In this document: in pieces, positions 50,388 to 58,125 of the stretch | Numbering within the stretch: position 1 is the first letter of the stretch | Layout of the letters: each line of letters opens with the position of its first letter | Assembly (NCBI GenBank): GCA_049510975.1 | Contig: JBEKYM010000007.1 | Span: 124,001-188,000 of the forward strand | DNA length: 64,000 nucleotides | Source: JAKACA01 sp049510975 | Lineage (GTDB): Bacteria > Actinomycetota > Acidimicrobiia > Acidimicrobiales > Bog-793 | Direction of reading: 5' to 3' | Translations under genes and position numbers: made by a program | Notes under the pieces: generated by a model | Told to the model about the DNA's origin: nothing | Seen by the model: the letters and a program-made list of their open reading frames with translations, nothing else | The model's database searches: none

Positions 50388-51269
50388 TCAGCGGGCGTGA
50401 GGCAGCGTCCCGAGCACGACTTTCGGCACTTGACCACGGCGAGGAGCCCCGAGCGCGACGACCAGCAGGCGGGCGCCATGGCCGTTGACGGTGGCGTCGG
50501 GCGCCGCCCCCTCTGCCAGCGGCATCGTGTGGCGCCGACCCCCAAGGAGAAACTGGCACCACGGTCCCGCCGGCCCGACCCCGAAACGAGGCCTGGCTTG
50601 CGGAGCGACGATCACCACCGACGGTCGTGTTCCATCGAGGTCGGCATACGAGATGGAGGGACCGAGCGTGCCGAGGAGGGGACGCTCGTTTCCCTTGCTG
50701 ACGAGGCGATGGAGGAGCTTGCGCGTGGTCCTCTTGCGGGGCTCGCCAATCGGCGCCACACGGCCGGCGAGCACGACCGCCTCGGGCCGAGCGGGGTCGG
50801 CCGGCTCGGTCTCGACGCCGAGGGTGAGCTGCACGGCCTCGAGCGACCGCTGAGGCCACTCGGGTGCGGAGACGTCGCCTGCGTCGTCCGGGCTCGAACC
50901 GCTGTCATCGCTCCCGCCGCCACCTCCCGAACCACCGCCACCGCCACCGCCACCACCCCAGGCATCGGCTGACGGATCGAAATTCGCCGGCGCCCGAAGG
51001 AGCGCCCCCGTGTCGAGGTCGACGGCAACCCAATCGGGTCCGGGCACGAGCACGAGGCACCGAAGCACGGTTCCGGGACCGTCGGCCCGCACCTCGCCGA
51101 TGTGAAAGTGCCGGGCGGCCGGCGCACGAACCGCACGGGAGCGGGGCGCTCGCGCCGGCCGGCTCCCGGAGGCCTTGACGGACTTCGGGCGCTCAGCCCG
51201 AGCGCGCTTCGACGTCCGGGAGCGCGCCGGCTGCTCACGGCGGTGACGTCCCTTCGCCTCCGGAGCCAT
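50388..51269 (-). CDS. Uncharacterised protein with basic N-terminus and poly-Gly linker
   Basis: A 293-residue protein of unknown function. The first 55 residues are rich in Arg, Lys, Ser and Ala and could bind nucleic acid or be disordered. A small folded region follows (FHIGEVRADGPGTVLRCLVL, then DWVAVDLDTGALLRAP). A linker of nearly pure Gly is centred on GGGGGGGGGSGGGGGSDDSG. The C-terminal part has EWPQRSLEAVQLTLGVETEP and ends HTMPLAEGAAPDATVNGHGA. The ATG at 51269 has GAGGA close by on the minus strand. It lies between the IS element and the DUF255 gene. I do not recognise a family. Confidence 0.6.
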   Translation of the reverse strand: MAPEAKGRHRREQPARSRTSKRARAERPKSVKASGSRPARAPRSRAVRAPAARHFHIGEVRADGPGTVLRCLVLVPGPDWVAVDLDTGALLRAPANFDPSADAWGGGGGGGGGSGGGGGSDDSGSSPDDAGDVSAPEWPQRSLEAVQLTLGVETEPADPARPEAVVLAGRVAPIGEPRKRTTRKLLHRLVSKGNERPLLGTLGPSISYADLDGTRPSVVIVAPQARPRFGVGPAGPWCQFLLGGRRHTMPLAEGAAPDATVNGHGARLLVVALGAPRRGQVPKVVLGTLPHAR

Positions 51270-51435
51270 CGAGTCCTCGCGTTTCAACACGTCAGTGGGT
51301 CGCCGGACGGGCGCCGGCCACGATCCGCCGGACCCGGTGAGGCAGCGGAGGCACGGGCGGCGCCGCCAGTCCGAGGCGGAAGCATAGACGTCTCCGGCCG
51401 ATCCGGACCCGCCGTGGTGGCTGTCTCGCCGTGTC

Positions 51436-53628
51436 TCAACGGACCAAGGCGGCCGCCAACTCGGCGTCCAATCCCTCCGTCGTTGCCACCGGCAGGCGAC
51501 ATGCGCCGGCCCGGCACACGTAGGCCATGCCCGGCGCTCGCCCTTGCAGCAGCGGCGACCGGCCGTCACTCCCGCTGCCCTCCGACGTCTCTCCGCCGGC
51601 ATCCCAGGCCAGGACGGTGCGGGGCAGCCACTGCCGCCCGACGTGGTCGACGAGGTCCGGACGCCCACCCGTGATGGCGACTTCGACGACACCAGCGCCG
51701 AGCAGGTCGGCGGCGGCGATGAGGGCCGGCACGGCGGTCGGTGCCCGCGATACCAGCTCGGCAGCTGACGAGAGCAGCCGGCGAGCGGCGTCGGCGTACT
51801 CGTACTTCCCGGTGAGAGCTGCCAGGCGTGCCAAGGCGCCGGCGGCCACCGACAACGCCGAGGGCGTGACGTTGTCGTAGAGCTCGCGGGGGCGCACGAC
51901 GAGCCGCTCGGCGTCGTTGCCCGTCGTGAACAGCCCGCCGGCCTCCGCGTCTTCGAACAGCACGAGCAGCTGGTCGGCGACCTCGCTCGCGGCGACGAGC
52001 CACATCGCCTCCCCCGTGCACTCGGCCAAGCGGACGCAGGCCTCCACGAGCCACGCCGCGTCGGCGGAGTAGCCGAGCAGCTCCGGCCGGCCTTCGCCTC
52101 GCGGCGGGCAGCGGAGCACGCGCCCGTCGCCGACCCGCCGACATCGCTCCAGGAGCAGGGCGCCGAGGGCCTCTGCGGCTTCTCGCCACGATGGCTCGCC
52201 GGTCGCCAAGGCGGCCTCGGCGAGCGTGGCGCACATCATGGCGTTCCATTCGGTGAGGGTCTTGTCGTCGCGCCCCGGCCGGACCCGCCCCGAGCGCGCC
52301 TCGAACAGCCGGCGCCGCGCTTCCTCGACAGGAACCGGGCGCAGCAGGTCGCCGCGGGTGGGGCGGAACAGGATGCTGCGCCCCTCGAAGTTGCCCTCCG
52401 CCTGCACACCCCACCAATCGAGCGCCGCCGGCGCCAGCTCCGGGCCGAGCGTCGCCTCGATGTCGCTCTGGAGCCACGTGTAGAAGAGCCCTTCCTCTCC
52501 TTCGGAGTCGGCGTCCTCGGCCGAAGCGATCCCGCCGCCCGGCAGCCTCAAGTCGCGCAGCACGTAGGCGACGATCTCGTCGAGCACCTGCCGCCAGCGC
52601 TGGTCGCCCGTGATCTGCCAGGCGTGCAGGTACGCCCGCCCGACGAGTGCCTGGTCGTAGAGCATCTTCTCGAAATGGGGCACCAGCCACTCCCGGTCGA
52701 CCGAGTACCTCGAGAAACCCCCTCCCAACTGGTCCCAAATCCCCCCCGAGGCCATCGCTTCGAGCGCCCCGAGCGCCACCTCGAGCGGCTCGCACTCGCT
52801 CACCTCGATGCCCTCGACGTGCGCCCGGAGCAGTAGGTCGAGGAAGAGCGGTTGGGGGAATTTCGGCGCCCGGCCGAAGCCCCCGTCTGTGGGATCGGCC
52901 ATCTCACACAGGCGCCGGCAGGCCGACTCCATCGCCGAGGCGACGGCGGGAGCATCGAAGAGGAGCAGCCCCGGCACACCAGGTTCCCCGGCCACGGCGG
53001 CGTCGCCGGCAGTTGCGGCGGCGGCTTCGTTCGCCGTCCCACCGCCGGCGGGATCGCCGAGCACCGGCGGGGCCAGGCGACGCGCCACCGCTTCGGAGAG
53101 GCCGTCCGCCTGCTCGATGACGGCGTCGCGTTGGCTCGCCCAGGCCTCGCCGACGGCGGCCAACACGGCTCGAAACGTCGGCGATCCCCTCCCCGGCCGG
53201 TTCGGGAAGTACGTGCCGGCATAGAAGGGCCTCCCGTCCGGCGTGGCGAACACGCTCATCGGCCATCCGCCATGCCCACTGGCAGCCTGCACCGCCTCCA
53301 TGTAGACCGCATCGACGTCGGGGCGCTCTTCCCGGTCGATTTTCACGGCGACCACCTGGGCGTTCATCTCCGCTGCGGTCGTCTCGTCGGCGAAGGACTC
53401 GTGCGCCATGACATGGCACCAGTGACAGGCGGAATACCCGATGGAGAGGAACAGCGGCCGATCCAGCTCCTTGGCTCGGGCGAAGGCCTCCGGCCCCCAT
53501 GGGTACCAGTCCACCGGGTCGTGGCGGTGCTGGCGGAGGTACGGACTCGTTTCCGAACCGAGGCGGTTCTCGGGCGCCGGCTCGCGGGCCTCACTCGCTC
53601 CGCTGCTGTCCAGGTGTCCCGCAGCCAT
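51436..53628 (-). CDS. DUF255 thioredoxin-fold protein (YyaL/SPATA20-like)
   Basis: A 730-residue protein of the YyaL group. The N-terminal thioredoxin-like DUF255 domain begins NRLGSETSPYLRQHRHDPVD and has the CxxC site in GYSACHWCHVMAHESF, followed by AVKIDREERPDVDAVYMEAV and GGWPMSVFATPDGRPF. The rest is an alpha/alpha-barrel like those of N-acylglucosamine epimerases and cellulases: GGFSRYSVDREWLVPHFEKM, LYDQALVGRAYL, TEWNAMMCATLAEAAL. Mammalian SPATA20 is linked to spermatogenesis; the bacterial role is not known. The ATG follows a TAGGCT box by 6 nt. Its start codon is only 22 bp from that of the divergent SDR gene. Confidence 0.9.
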   Translation of the reverse strand: MAAGHLDSSGASEAREPAPENRLGSETSPYLRQHRHDPVDWYPWGPEAFARAKELDRPLFLSIGYSACHWCHVMAHESFADETTAAEMNAQVVAVKIDREERPDVDAVYMEAVQAASGHGGWPMSVFATPDGRPFYAGTYFPNRPGRGSPTFRAVLAAVGEAWASQRDAVIEQADGLSEAVARRLAPPVLGDPAGGGTANEAAAATAGDAAVAGEPGVPGLLLFDAPAVASAMESACRRLCEMADPTDGGFGRAPKFPQPLFLDLLLRAHVEGIEVSECEPLEVALGALEAMASGGIWDQLGGGFSRYSVDREWLVPHFEKMLYDQALVGRAYLHAWQITGDQRWRQVLDEIVAYVLRDLRLPGGGIASAEDADSEGEEGLFYTWLQSDIEATLGPELAPAALDWWGVQAEGNFEGRSILFRPTRGDLLRPVPVEEARRRLFEARSGRVRPGRDDKTLTEWNAMMCATLAEAALATGEPSWREAAEALGALLLERCRRVGDGRVLRCPPRGEGRPELLGYSADAAWLVEACVRLAECTGEAMWLVAASEVADQLLVLFEDAEAGGLFTTGNDAERLVVRPRELYDNVTPSALSVAAGALARLAALTGKYEYADAARRLLSSAAELVSRAPTAVPALIAAADLLGAGVVEVAITGGRPDLVDHVGRQWLPRTVLAWDAGGETSEGSGSDGRSPLLQGRAPGMAYVCRAGACRLPVATTEGLDAELAAALVR

Positions 53629-53634
53629 GTCCGG

Positions 53635-53640
53635 AGCCTA
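53635..53640 (-). promoter_or_regulatory. -10 box TAGGCT, leaderless start of the DUF255 gene
   Basis: TAGGCT on the minus strand ends 6 nt before the ATG at 53628. It shares two base pairs (53639-53640) with the opposing -10 box. Confidence 0.6.
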
Positions 53641-53644
53641 CGGT
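53639..53644 (+). promoter_or_regulatory. -10 box TACGGT, leaderless start of the SDR gene
   Basis: TACGGT ends 6 nt before the ATG at 53651. It overlaps the DUF255 -10 box on the other strand by 2 bp, so the two promoters probably cannot be melted at once. Confidence 0.6.
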
Positions 53645-53650
53645 GTGGCG

Positions 53651-54418
53651 ATGGATCTCAGACTGGACGGCAAAGTCGCACTGGTGACAGGCGGATCCCG
53701 GGGCATCGGGTTGGCGACGGCCGCTCGTTTTGCCGAAGCCGGCGCCAACGTGATGCTGACGTCGCGCAAAGCGGACGGGCTCACAGCCGCGGCTGCATCC
53801 ATCCCGCCAGGCGGGGGCGACGTCGCCTGGTTCGTCGCCAACGCCGGCGAGCCGGACCAGGCCGAAGCCTGTGTCAATCACACGATGGAGCACTTCGGGA
53901 AGATCGACATCCTGGTGAACAACGCCGGCACGAACCCCTACTTCGGCCGGCTCATCGACCAGGACGTCCCTCGGGCGAACAAGACCGTCCAGGTGAACCA
54001 GACCGCCGTCCTCGTCTGGACACAGCTGGCCTACAAAGCGTCCATGGCCGCCAACGGTGGGACGGTCATCAGCATCGCCTCCATCGGCGGGTACTCGGCC
54101 GAGCCGGTTATCGGTTGGTACAACGTCACGAAGGCCGCCGTCATCCACCTCACACGCCAGCTGGCCTGCGAGCTCGGTCCCGTTCGGATCAATGCCATCG
54201 CTCCCGGGCTCGTGCGCACGGACCTCGCCCGCGCGCTGTGGGAGGGCGGCGAGGAATTCGTCGCAAAACGACTCCCCCTCAAGCGCATCGGCGAGCCGGA
54301 CGACATCGCCACGGTGGCGCTGTTCCTCGCCTCGGACGCCGCCCGCTGGATCACCGGTCAGACGATCGTCGTCGACGGCGGCGCCCTCGTGGCACCCGGC
54401 AGCGGCGTGAGCCCGTGA
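53651..54418 (+). CDS. SDR-family NAD(P)-dependent oxidoreductase
   Basis: A 255-residue classical short-chain dehydrogenase. It has the cofactor motif TGGSRGIG (about residues 14-21), NNAG at about 91, the catalytic Ser in SIASIGGYS, Tyr and Lys in WYNVTKAAV (YxxxK), and INAIAPGLVRTDLA. It lacks the insert typical of the mycofactocin-dependent SDR group (TIGR03971), so it probably uses freely exchanging NAD(P). It lies upstream of mftA on the same strand, separated by 76 bp and a separate promoter-like box. Substrate unknown. A link to mycofactocin is suggested only by position. Confidence 0.9.
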   Translation: MDLRLDGKVALVTGGSRGIGLATAARFAEAGANVMLTSRKADGLTAAAASIPPGGGDVAWFVANAGEPDQAEACVNHTMEHFGKIDILVNNAGTNPYFGRLIDQDVPRANKTVQVNQTAVLVWTQLAYKASMAANGGTVISIASIGGYSAEPVIGWYNVTKAAVIHLTRQLACELGPVRINAIAPGLVRTDLARALWEGGEEFVAKRLPLKRIGEPDDIATVALFLASDAARWITGQTIVVDGGALVAPGSGVSP

Positions 54419-54437
54419 GGGCCTCTGGAGGGGTCGG

Positions 54438-54443
54438 TAACAT
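54438..54443 (+). promoter_or_regulatory. Putative -10 box TAACAT of the mycofactocin operon
   Basis: TAACAT predicts a transcript start near 54450. The 45-nt leader can form GCCCGG/CCGGGC (about 54457-54473) and ends with GGAGGA at 54484-54489 before the ATG at 54495. Confidence 0.45.
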
Positions 54444-54494
54444 CGCCCACATCGTTGCCCGGTCCGCCCGGGCGCCCGAATTTGGAGGATTGGC

Positions 54495-54647
54495 ATGACC
54501 ATCACCGAGACCGTGCCTGCCGACCAGGCGGCCACGACGACAGGCGAGCCCTCCCCGCAGGTGGTCGAGCCGGAGGCCGCCGAGCTCATCGAAGAGGAGC
54601 TTCTCGTGGAGGAGATCTCGATCGATGGGATGTGCGGCGTCTACTGA
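54495..54647 (+). CDS. mftA: Mycofactocin precursor peptide MftA
   Basis: A 50-residue ribosomally made peptide ending in the diagnostic core SIDGMCGVY. In the known pathway the terminal Val-Tyr pair is decarboxylated and cross-linked by MftC with MftB, then cut out by MftE and processed by MftD and MftF to the redox cofactor mycofactocin. The leader part is acidic (EPEAAELIEEELLVEEI), as in other MftA peptides, where it binds MftB. GGAGGA lies 5 nt before the ATG. The 3' end overlaps mftB by 23 bp. It is too short for most gene finders. Confidence 0.95.
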   Translation: MTITETVPADQAATTTGEPSPQVVEPEAAELIEEELLVEEISIDGMCGVY

Positions 54648-55011
54648 GACGGGCTTCGACCCGGCACGCCCCTACGAGCTGCACCCTGACGTAGCCCTCC
54701 GCCCGGAGCCCTTCGGTGCTCTGGCGTATCACTACGGCAACCGCCGGCTGACGTTTCTGCGTTCCAGCGAGCTCGTGCGCCTCGTCGGCGAGCTCGCTCG
54801 ACACGACTCGGTCGTGGCGACGATGTCGGCCATCTGCGTCCCACCCGAACGCCAAGCCATGCTCGTCCGAGCCCTCGCCGCCCTTGACCGCAGCAATGTC
54901 GTCCGTCCCCGCGTCGTCGGCTCCGGCGATGTGAGGGGCGACGTCGACGACCACCGTGCGCACACCGCCAGAGCCGAGCCTGTGGCCGGAGGGGTCACCC
55001 ATGGCGGCTGA
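54625..55011 (+). CDS. mftB: Mycofactocin peptide chaperone MftB
   Basis: A 128-residue RiPP recognition-element protein that binds the MftA leader and delivers it to MftC. The core from about residue 14, PYELHPDVALRPEPFGALAY then HYGNRRLTFLRSSELVRLVG, is the typical MftB signature. The C-terminal 30 or so residues (VGSGDVRGDVDDHRAHTARA) are longer and less conserved than in most MftB proteins. The ATG at 54625 lies inside mftA with GGAGGAG upstream; a start somewhat nearer the conserved core is possible. It overlaps mftC by 11 bp. Confidence 0.92.
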   Translation: MGCAASTETGFDPARPYELHPDVALRPEPFGALAYHYGNRRLTFLRSSELVRLVGELARHDSVVATMSAICVPPERQAMLVRALAALDRSNVVRPRVVGSGDVRGDVDDHRAHTARAEPVAGGVTHGG

Positions 55012-56140
55012 ACGGTTGGCAGACGAGCTCTCGCGTGGGCTCGACGCCCCCATCTGCCTCACGTGGGAGCTCACCTACGGGTGCAACCTCTCCTGTGTGC
55101 ATTGCCTCTCGAGCTCGGGCGTTCGTGATCCGGAGGAGCTGACGACCGCCGAGGCGGTGGGTTTCGTCGACGAGCTGGCGGCGATGCAGGTGTTCTACGT
55201 GAACATCGGCGGGGGAGAGCCGACGTTGCGGCCGGACTTCACCGAGCTCGTGGAGTACGCCATCTCTCGGCAGGTGGGTGTCAAATTCTCGACGAACGGC
55301 ACGACGATGACGCCGGCGCGGGCGCGGCGGTATGCCGCCATGGACTATCTCGACATCCAGATCAGCCTCGACGGTGCCTCGCCGGCGTCCAACGACCCGG
55401 TGCGTGGCGCCGGCACCTACGACGCCGCTGTGCGGGCGATGGAGCGCTTGGCGGAGGCCGGTTTCGGGTCGTTCAAGGTGAGTGTCGTCGTCACCCGGCA
55501 CAACGCCGGCGAGCTCGAGCAGATGCTGGCCCTCGTGGAGCGCTTCGGCGCCGAGCTGCGCGTGACGAGGCTGCGCCCGTCGGGCCGGGGCGCTGCAAGT
55601 TGGTACGAGCTGCGGCCGACGGCAGCGCAACTCGCCGGCGTGCACGGCTTTCTCGTCTCCCACCCGCAAGTGCTGACCGGTGACTCCTTCTTCCACCTCG
55701 GTCCGCTCGGCGACGAGCCGCTCGCGGGCCTCAACCTCTGCGGCGCCGGCCGTGTCGTCTGCCTGGTGGATCCCGTCGGCGACGTGTACGCCTGCCCGTT
55801 CGTGATGCACCCGGAGTTCCGCGCCGGCAGCATCCGGGACGCAGGCGGCTTCGCACGCGTGTGGCGGCAGAGCGATCTGTTCACCGGGTTGCGCCAGCCG
55901 TCGACCGGGGGCGCTTGCAACGCCTGCGGTTCCTACGGCGCCTGCCACGGCGGCTGCATGGCGGCGAAGTTCTTCACGGGTCTGCCCCTCGACGGCCCGG
56001 ACCCCGAATGCGTGCTCGGACATGGAGAACGGGCATTGGCGGGCGCCAATGCCGGCGCCAGCCCGGGGCTCGGCCATGCCAAGCCGGGACGCCCCGTCCC
56101 GGTGTCGTTCGGCCGGCGCACCCTCGCCAGGGCCCGGTGA
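55001..56140 (+). CDS. mftC: Mycofactocin radical SAM maturase MftC
   Basis: A 379-residue radical S-adenosylmethionine enzyme that decarboxylates and cyclises the C-terminal Val-Tyr of MftA. The radical-SAM cluster motif CxxxCxxC is in LTYGCNLSCVHCLSS near residues 30-40. VNIGGGEPTLRPDF binds SAM, and ISLDGASPASNDPVRG is conserved. The C-terminal SPASM region has Cys in VYACPF and in CNACGSYGACHGGC. The ATG at 55001 follows GGAGGGG; a longer start at 54956 overlaps mftB more. The last 45 residues after GPDPECVLG are extra. It ends in a GTGA overlap with the next gene. Confidence 0.95.
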   Translation: MAAERLADELSRGLDAPICLTWELTYGCNLSCVHCLSSSGVRDPEELTTAEAVGFVDELAAMQVFYVNIGGGEPTLRPDFTELVEYAISRQVGVKFSTNGTTMTPARARRYAAMDYLDIQISLDGASPASNDPVRGAGTYDAAVRAMERLAEAGFGSFKVSVVVTRHNAGELEQMLALVERFGAELRVTRLRPSGRGAASWYELRPTAAQLAGVHGFLVSHPQVLTGDSFFHLGPLGDEPLAGLNLCGAGRVVCLVDPVGDVYACPFVMHPEFRAGSIRDAGGFARVWRQSDLFTGLRQPSTGGACNACGSYGACHGGCMAAKFFTGLPLDGPDPECVLGHGERALAGANAGASPGLGHAKPGRPVPVSFGRRTLARAR

Positions 56141-58125
56141 GCGAGCTCGGCGATCCGGTCCGCCTCGGGAGTTGCAGCGCTCGAAACCGTTTCGTCTTCG
56201 GGCCGCACGTCACGAACCTCGGGCGGCAGCGCTCGATCTCCGAGCGGCACGTCGCCTACTACCGCGCACGGGCGTCCGGGGGAGCCGGCGTCATCGTGAC
56301 CGAGGAGGCCTCGGTAGACGCCTCCGACTGGCCGTACGAGCGAGCGCCTCTGGCTGGCCAGTGTTCGGACGGCTGGGCAGCTGTGGCAGCCGCCTGTCAC
56401 GACGAGGGCGCGCTCGTGCTCGCCGCCATCGGGCATGCCGGCGGGCAGGGCTCGAGCGCCTACCACCAGCGGGCGCTGCTGGCTCCCTCATCGGTGCCGG
56501 ATGTCGTCACGCGCGAGGTCCCGAAGGTCATGGAGCTCGCCGACCTGTCCGCCGTCGTGGCTGCCTTTGCCACCGCTGCCGGCTCGGCCCTCGCGGCGGG
56601 GTGCGACGGCGTCGAGGTGAACGCCGGCCAGTGGAGCCTGCTCCGGCAGTTCTGTTCCGGGCTCACCAATACCCGAAACGACAGACTCGGCGTCGACCGA
56701 TCGGCGTATCTCGCGCAGGTGCTGGAGGCGGTACGAGCCGCCGGCCCGGGCATCGTCGGACTCAGGTTCAGTTGCGACGAGCTCGCCCCGTGGGCGGGCA
56801 TCGTGCCGGAGAGCGCCGCCGCCCTGTTGGCCGAGCTCGCCGGCGCCGGCGTCTTCGACTACGTCACCGTCGTGCGAGGCTCGGCCTACGGCACCGGCGC
56901 CACGTCGCCCGACGGCCACGTCGCCCCCGGCTTCAACCGGGACGCCACGCTGCTCGTGCGCCAGCGCCTCCCGCAACACCTCGCCGTGGTCGCCCAGGGC
57001 TCCATCGTGGAGGTGCCGCTCGCCGCCGAGATCGTCGGCAGCGGCGAGGCCGACCTCGTCGAGATGACGAGGGCGCTCATCGCCGACGCCACACTGCCCG
57101 CCAAGGTCGTCGGCGGCGAGGCAGCTCGCATCCGCCCCTGCACGTTGTGCAACCAGGCATGCCAGGTCCGCGACCCCCGAAACCCCCTCGTCTCCTGCAT
57201 CACCGACCCCCAAACCGGCTACGAGTCGGCGGAGCCGGGCGTCGCCGCAGCGACCCCGGTTGCTTCGGAGCCGCCGGCCGAGCGGCAAGGCCGGGTGATC
57301 GTCGTCGGTGGTGGCCCGGCCGGTCTCGAATGCGCCCGCGTCGCCGCCCTTGGCGGCTTGTCCGTTACCCTGTTCGAGCGGTCGGAGCGCCTCGGTGGCA
57401 TGGTCGTGACGGCGAGCAAGGTGCCGGGCCGCCAGCGGCTGGCGAAGTTCATCGACTGGTTGGTCGCCGAATGCAGCCTCGGCGGCGTGGAGATCGTGAC
57501 GGGACACGAGGTCGCGCTCGAAGAGCTCGACGCCCACGCCGGCCCGGTCGTGTGTTGCACGGGCTCGCGCCAGGGCCGACGGGGCTTTGCCGTGGCGCCG
57601 TTTGCACCCGTGCTCACCGCCGCCGAGGTGCTCGAGGCCGACCGCCTCATCGGCGAGCCGGCAGTGTCTCCGGCCGTCGTGTTCGACCCGATCGGCGGTC
57701 CGATCGGCATCGGGGTGGCAGAGCTGCTCTCCTCGCTCGGGGCGACGGTGACGCTCGTCACGCCTGACTTCGTCGCCGGAGATCAGCTGGCGCGCACGGG
57801 TGATCTCGCCCCGGCAAACGTCCGCCTGCAGCAGGCGGGCGTTGCGATCGCCAAGCGATCGGTCGTGCGCTCGGTGGACACCGAGAGCGTCGTGATCGAG
57901 CAGCGCGACTCCGGGGAGACGAGCACACTGCCGGCAGCCGTCCTCGTCGACGCCGGGCATCGCCTGCCGGAGGACACGTTGTTCCGTGCGGTCACAGCGG
58001 CGCGCCCCGGCGTCTTCGTGGCCGGGGATGCCGTCGCTCCCCGCTCCATCCTCGAGTCGGTTCTCGAAGGGCGCCGTGTGGCGATGCAGCTCCGGAGCCT
58101 TGCTGGCGCGGAGCCTCGGCCATGA
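56137..58125 (+). CDS. Mycofactocin-associated FadH/OYE-family oxidoreductase 1
   Basis: A 662-residue flavoenzyme built like 2,4-dienoyl-CoA reductase: an N-terminal FMN TIM barrel (HVTNLGRQRSISERHVAYYR, GGAGVIVTEEASVD), an iron-sulfur motif CTLCNQACQVRDPRNPLVSC (CxxCxxxC plus Cys), and a C-terminal FAD/NAD domain (VIVVGGGPAGLECARVAALG, GVFVAGDAVAPRSI). It matches the 'mycofactocin system FadH/OYE oxidoreductase 1' type that co-occurs with mftABC in some genomes. The place of the usual OYE HGAHGYL motif reads NAGQWSLLRQF, and the YGGS motif is replaced by RLGVDRS, so its chemistry may be altered. The GTG overlaps the mftC stop by 4 bp. Substrate unknown. Confidence 0.9.
   Translation: MSELGDPVRLGSCSARNRFVFGPHVTNLGRQRSISERHVAYYRARASGGAGVIVTEEASVDASDWPYERAPLAGQCSDGWAAVAAACHDEGALVLAAIGHAGGQGSSAYHQRALLAPSSVPDVVTREVPKVMELADLSAVVAAFATAAGSALAAGCDGVEVNAGQWSLLRQFCSGLTNTRNDRLGVDRSAYLAQVLEAVRAAGPGIVGLRFSCDELAPWAGIVPESAAALLAELAGAGVFDYVTVVRGSAYGTGATSPDGHVAPGFNRDATLLVRQRLPQHLAVVAQGSIVEVPLAAEIVGSGEADLVEMTRALIADATLPAKVVGGEAARIRPCTLCNQACQVRDPRNPLVSCITDPQTGYESAEPGVAAATPVASEPPAERQGRVIVVGGGPAGLECARVAALGGLSVTLFERSERLGGMVVTASKVPGRQRLAKFIDWLVAECSLGGVEIVTGHEVALEELDAHAGPVVCCTGSRQGRRGFAVAPFAPVLTAAEVLEADRLIGEPAVSPAVVFDPIGGPIGIGVAELLSSLGATVTLVTPDFVAGDQLARTGDLAPANVRLQQAGVAIAKRSVVRSVDTESVVIEQRDSGETSTLPAAVLVDAGHRLPEDTLFRAVTAARPGVFVAGDAVAPRSILESVLEGRRVAMQLRSLAGAEPRP

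Noticed and set aside
53651..54418. Mycofactocin-dependent SDR (TIGR03971 type)
   Set aside because: The classical SDR motifs are at normal spacing and the insertion that marks the mycofactocin-dependent group is not seen; position beside mftA is the only link.
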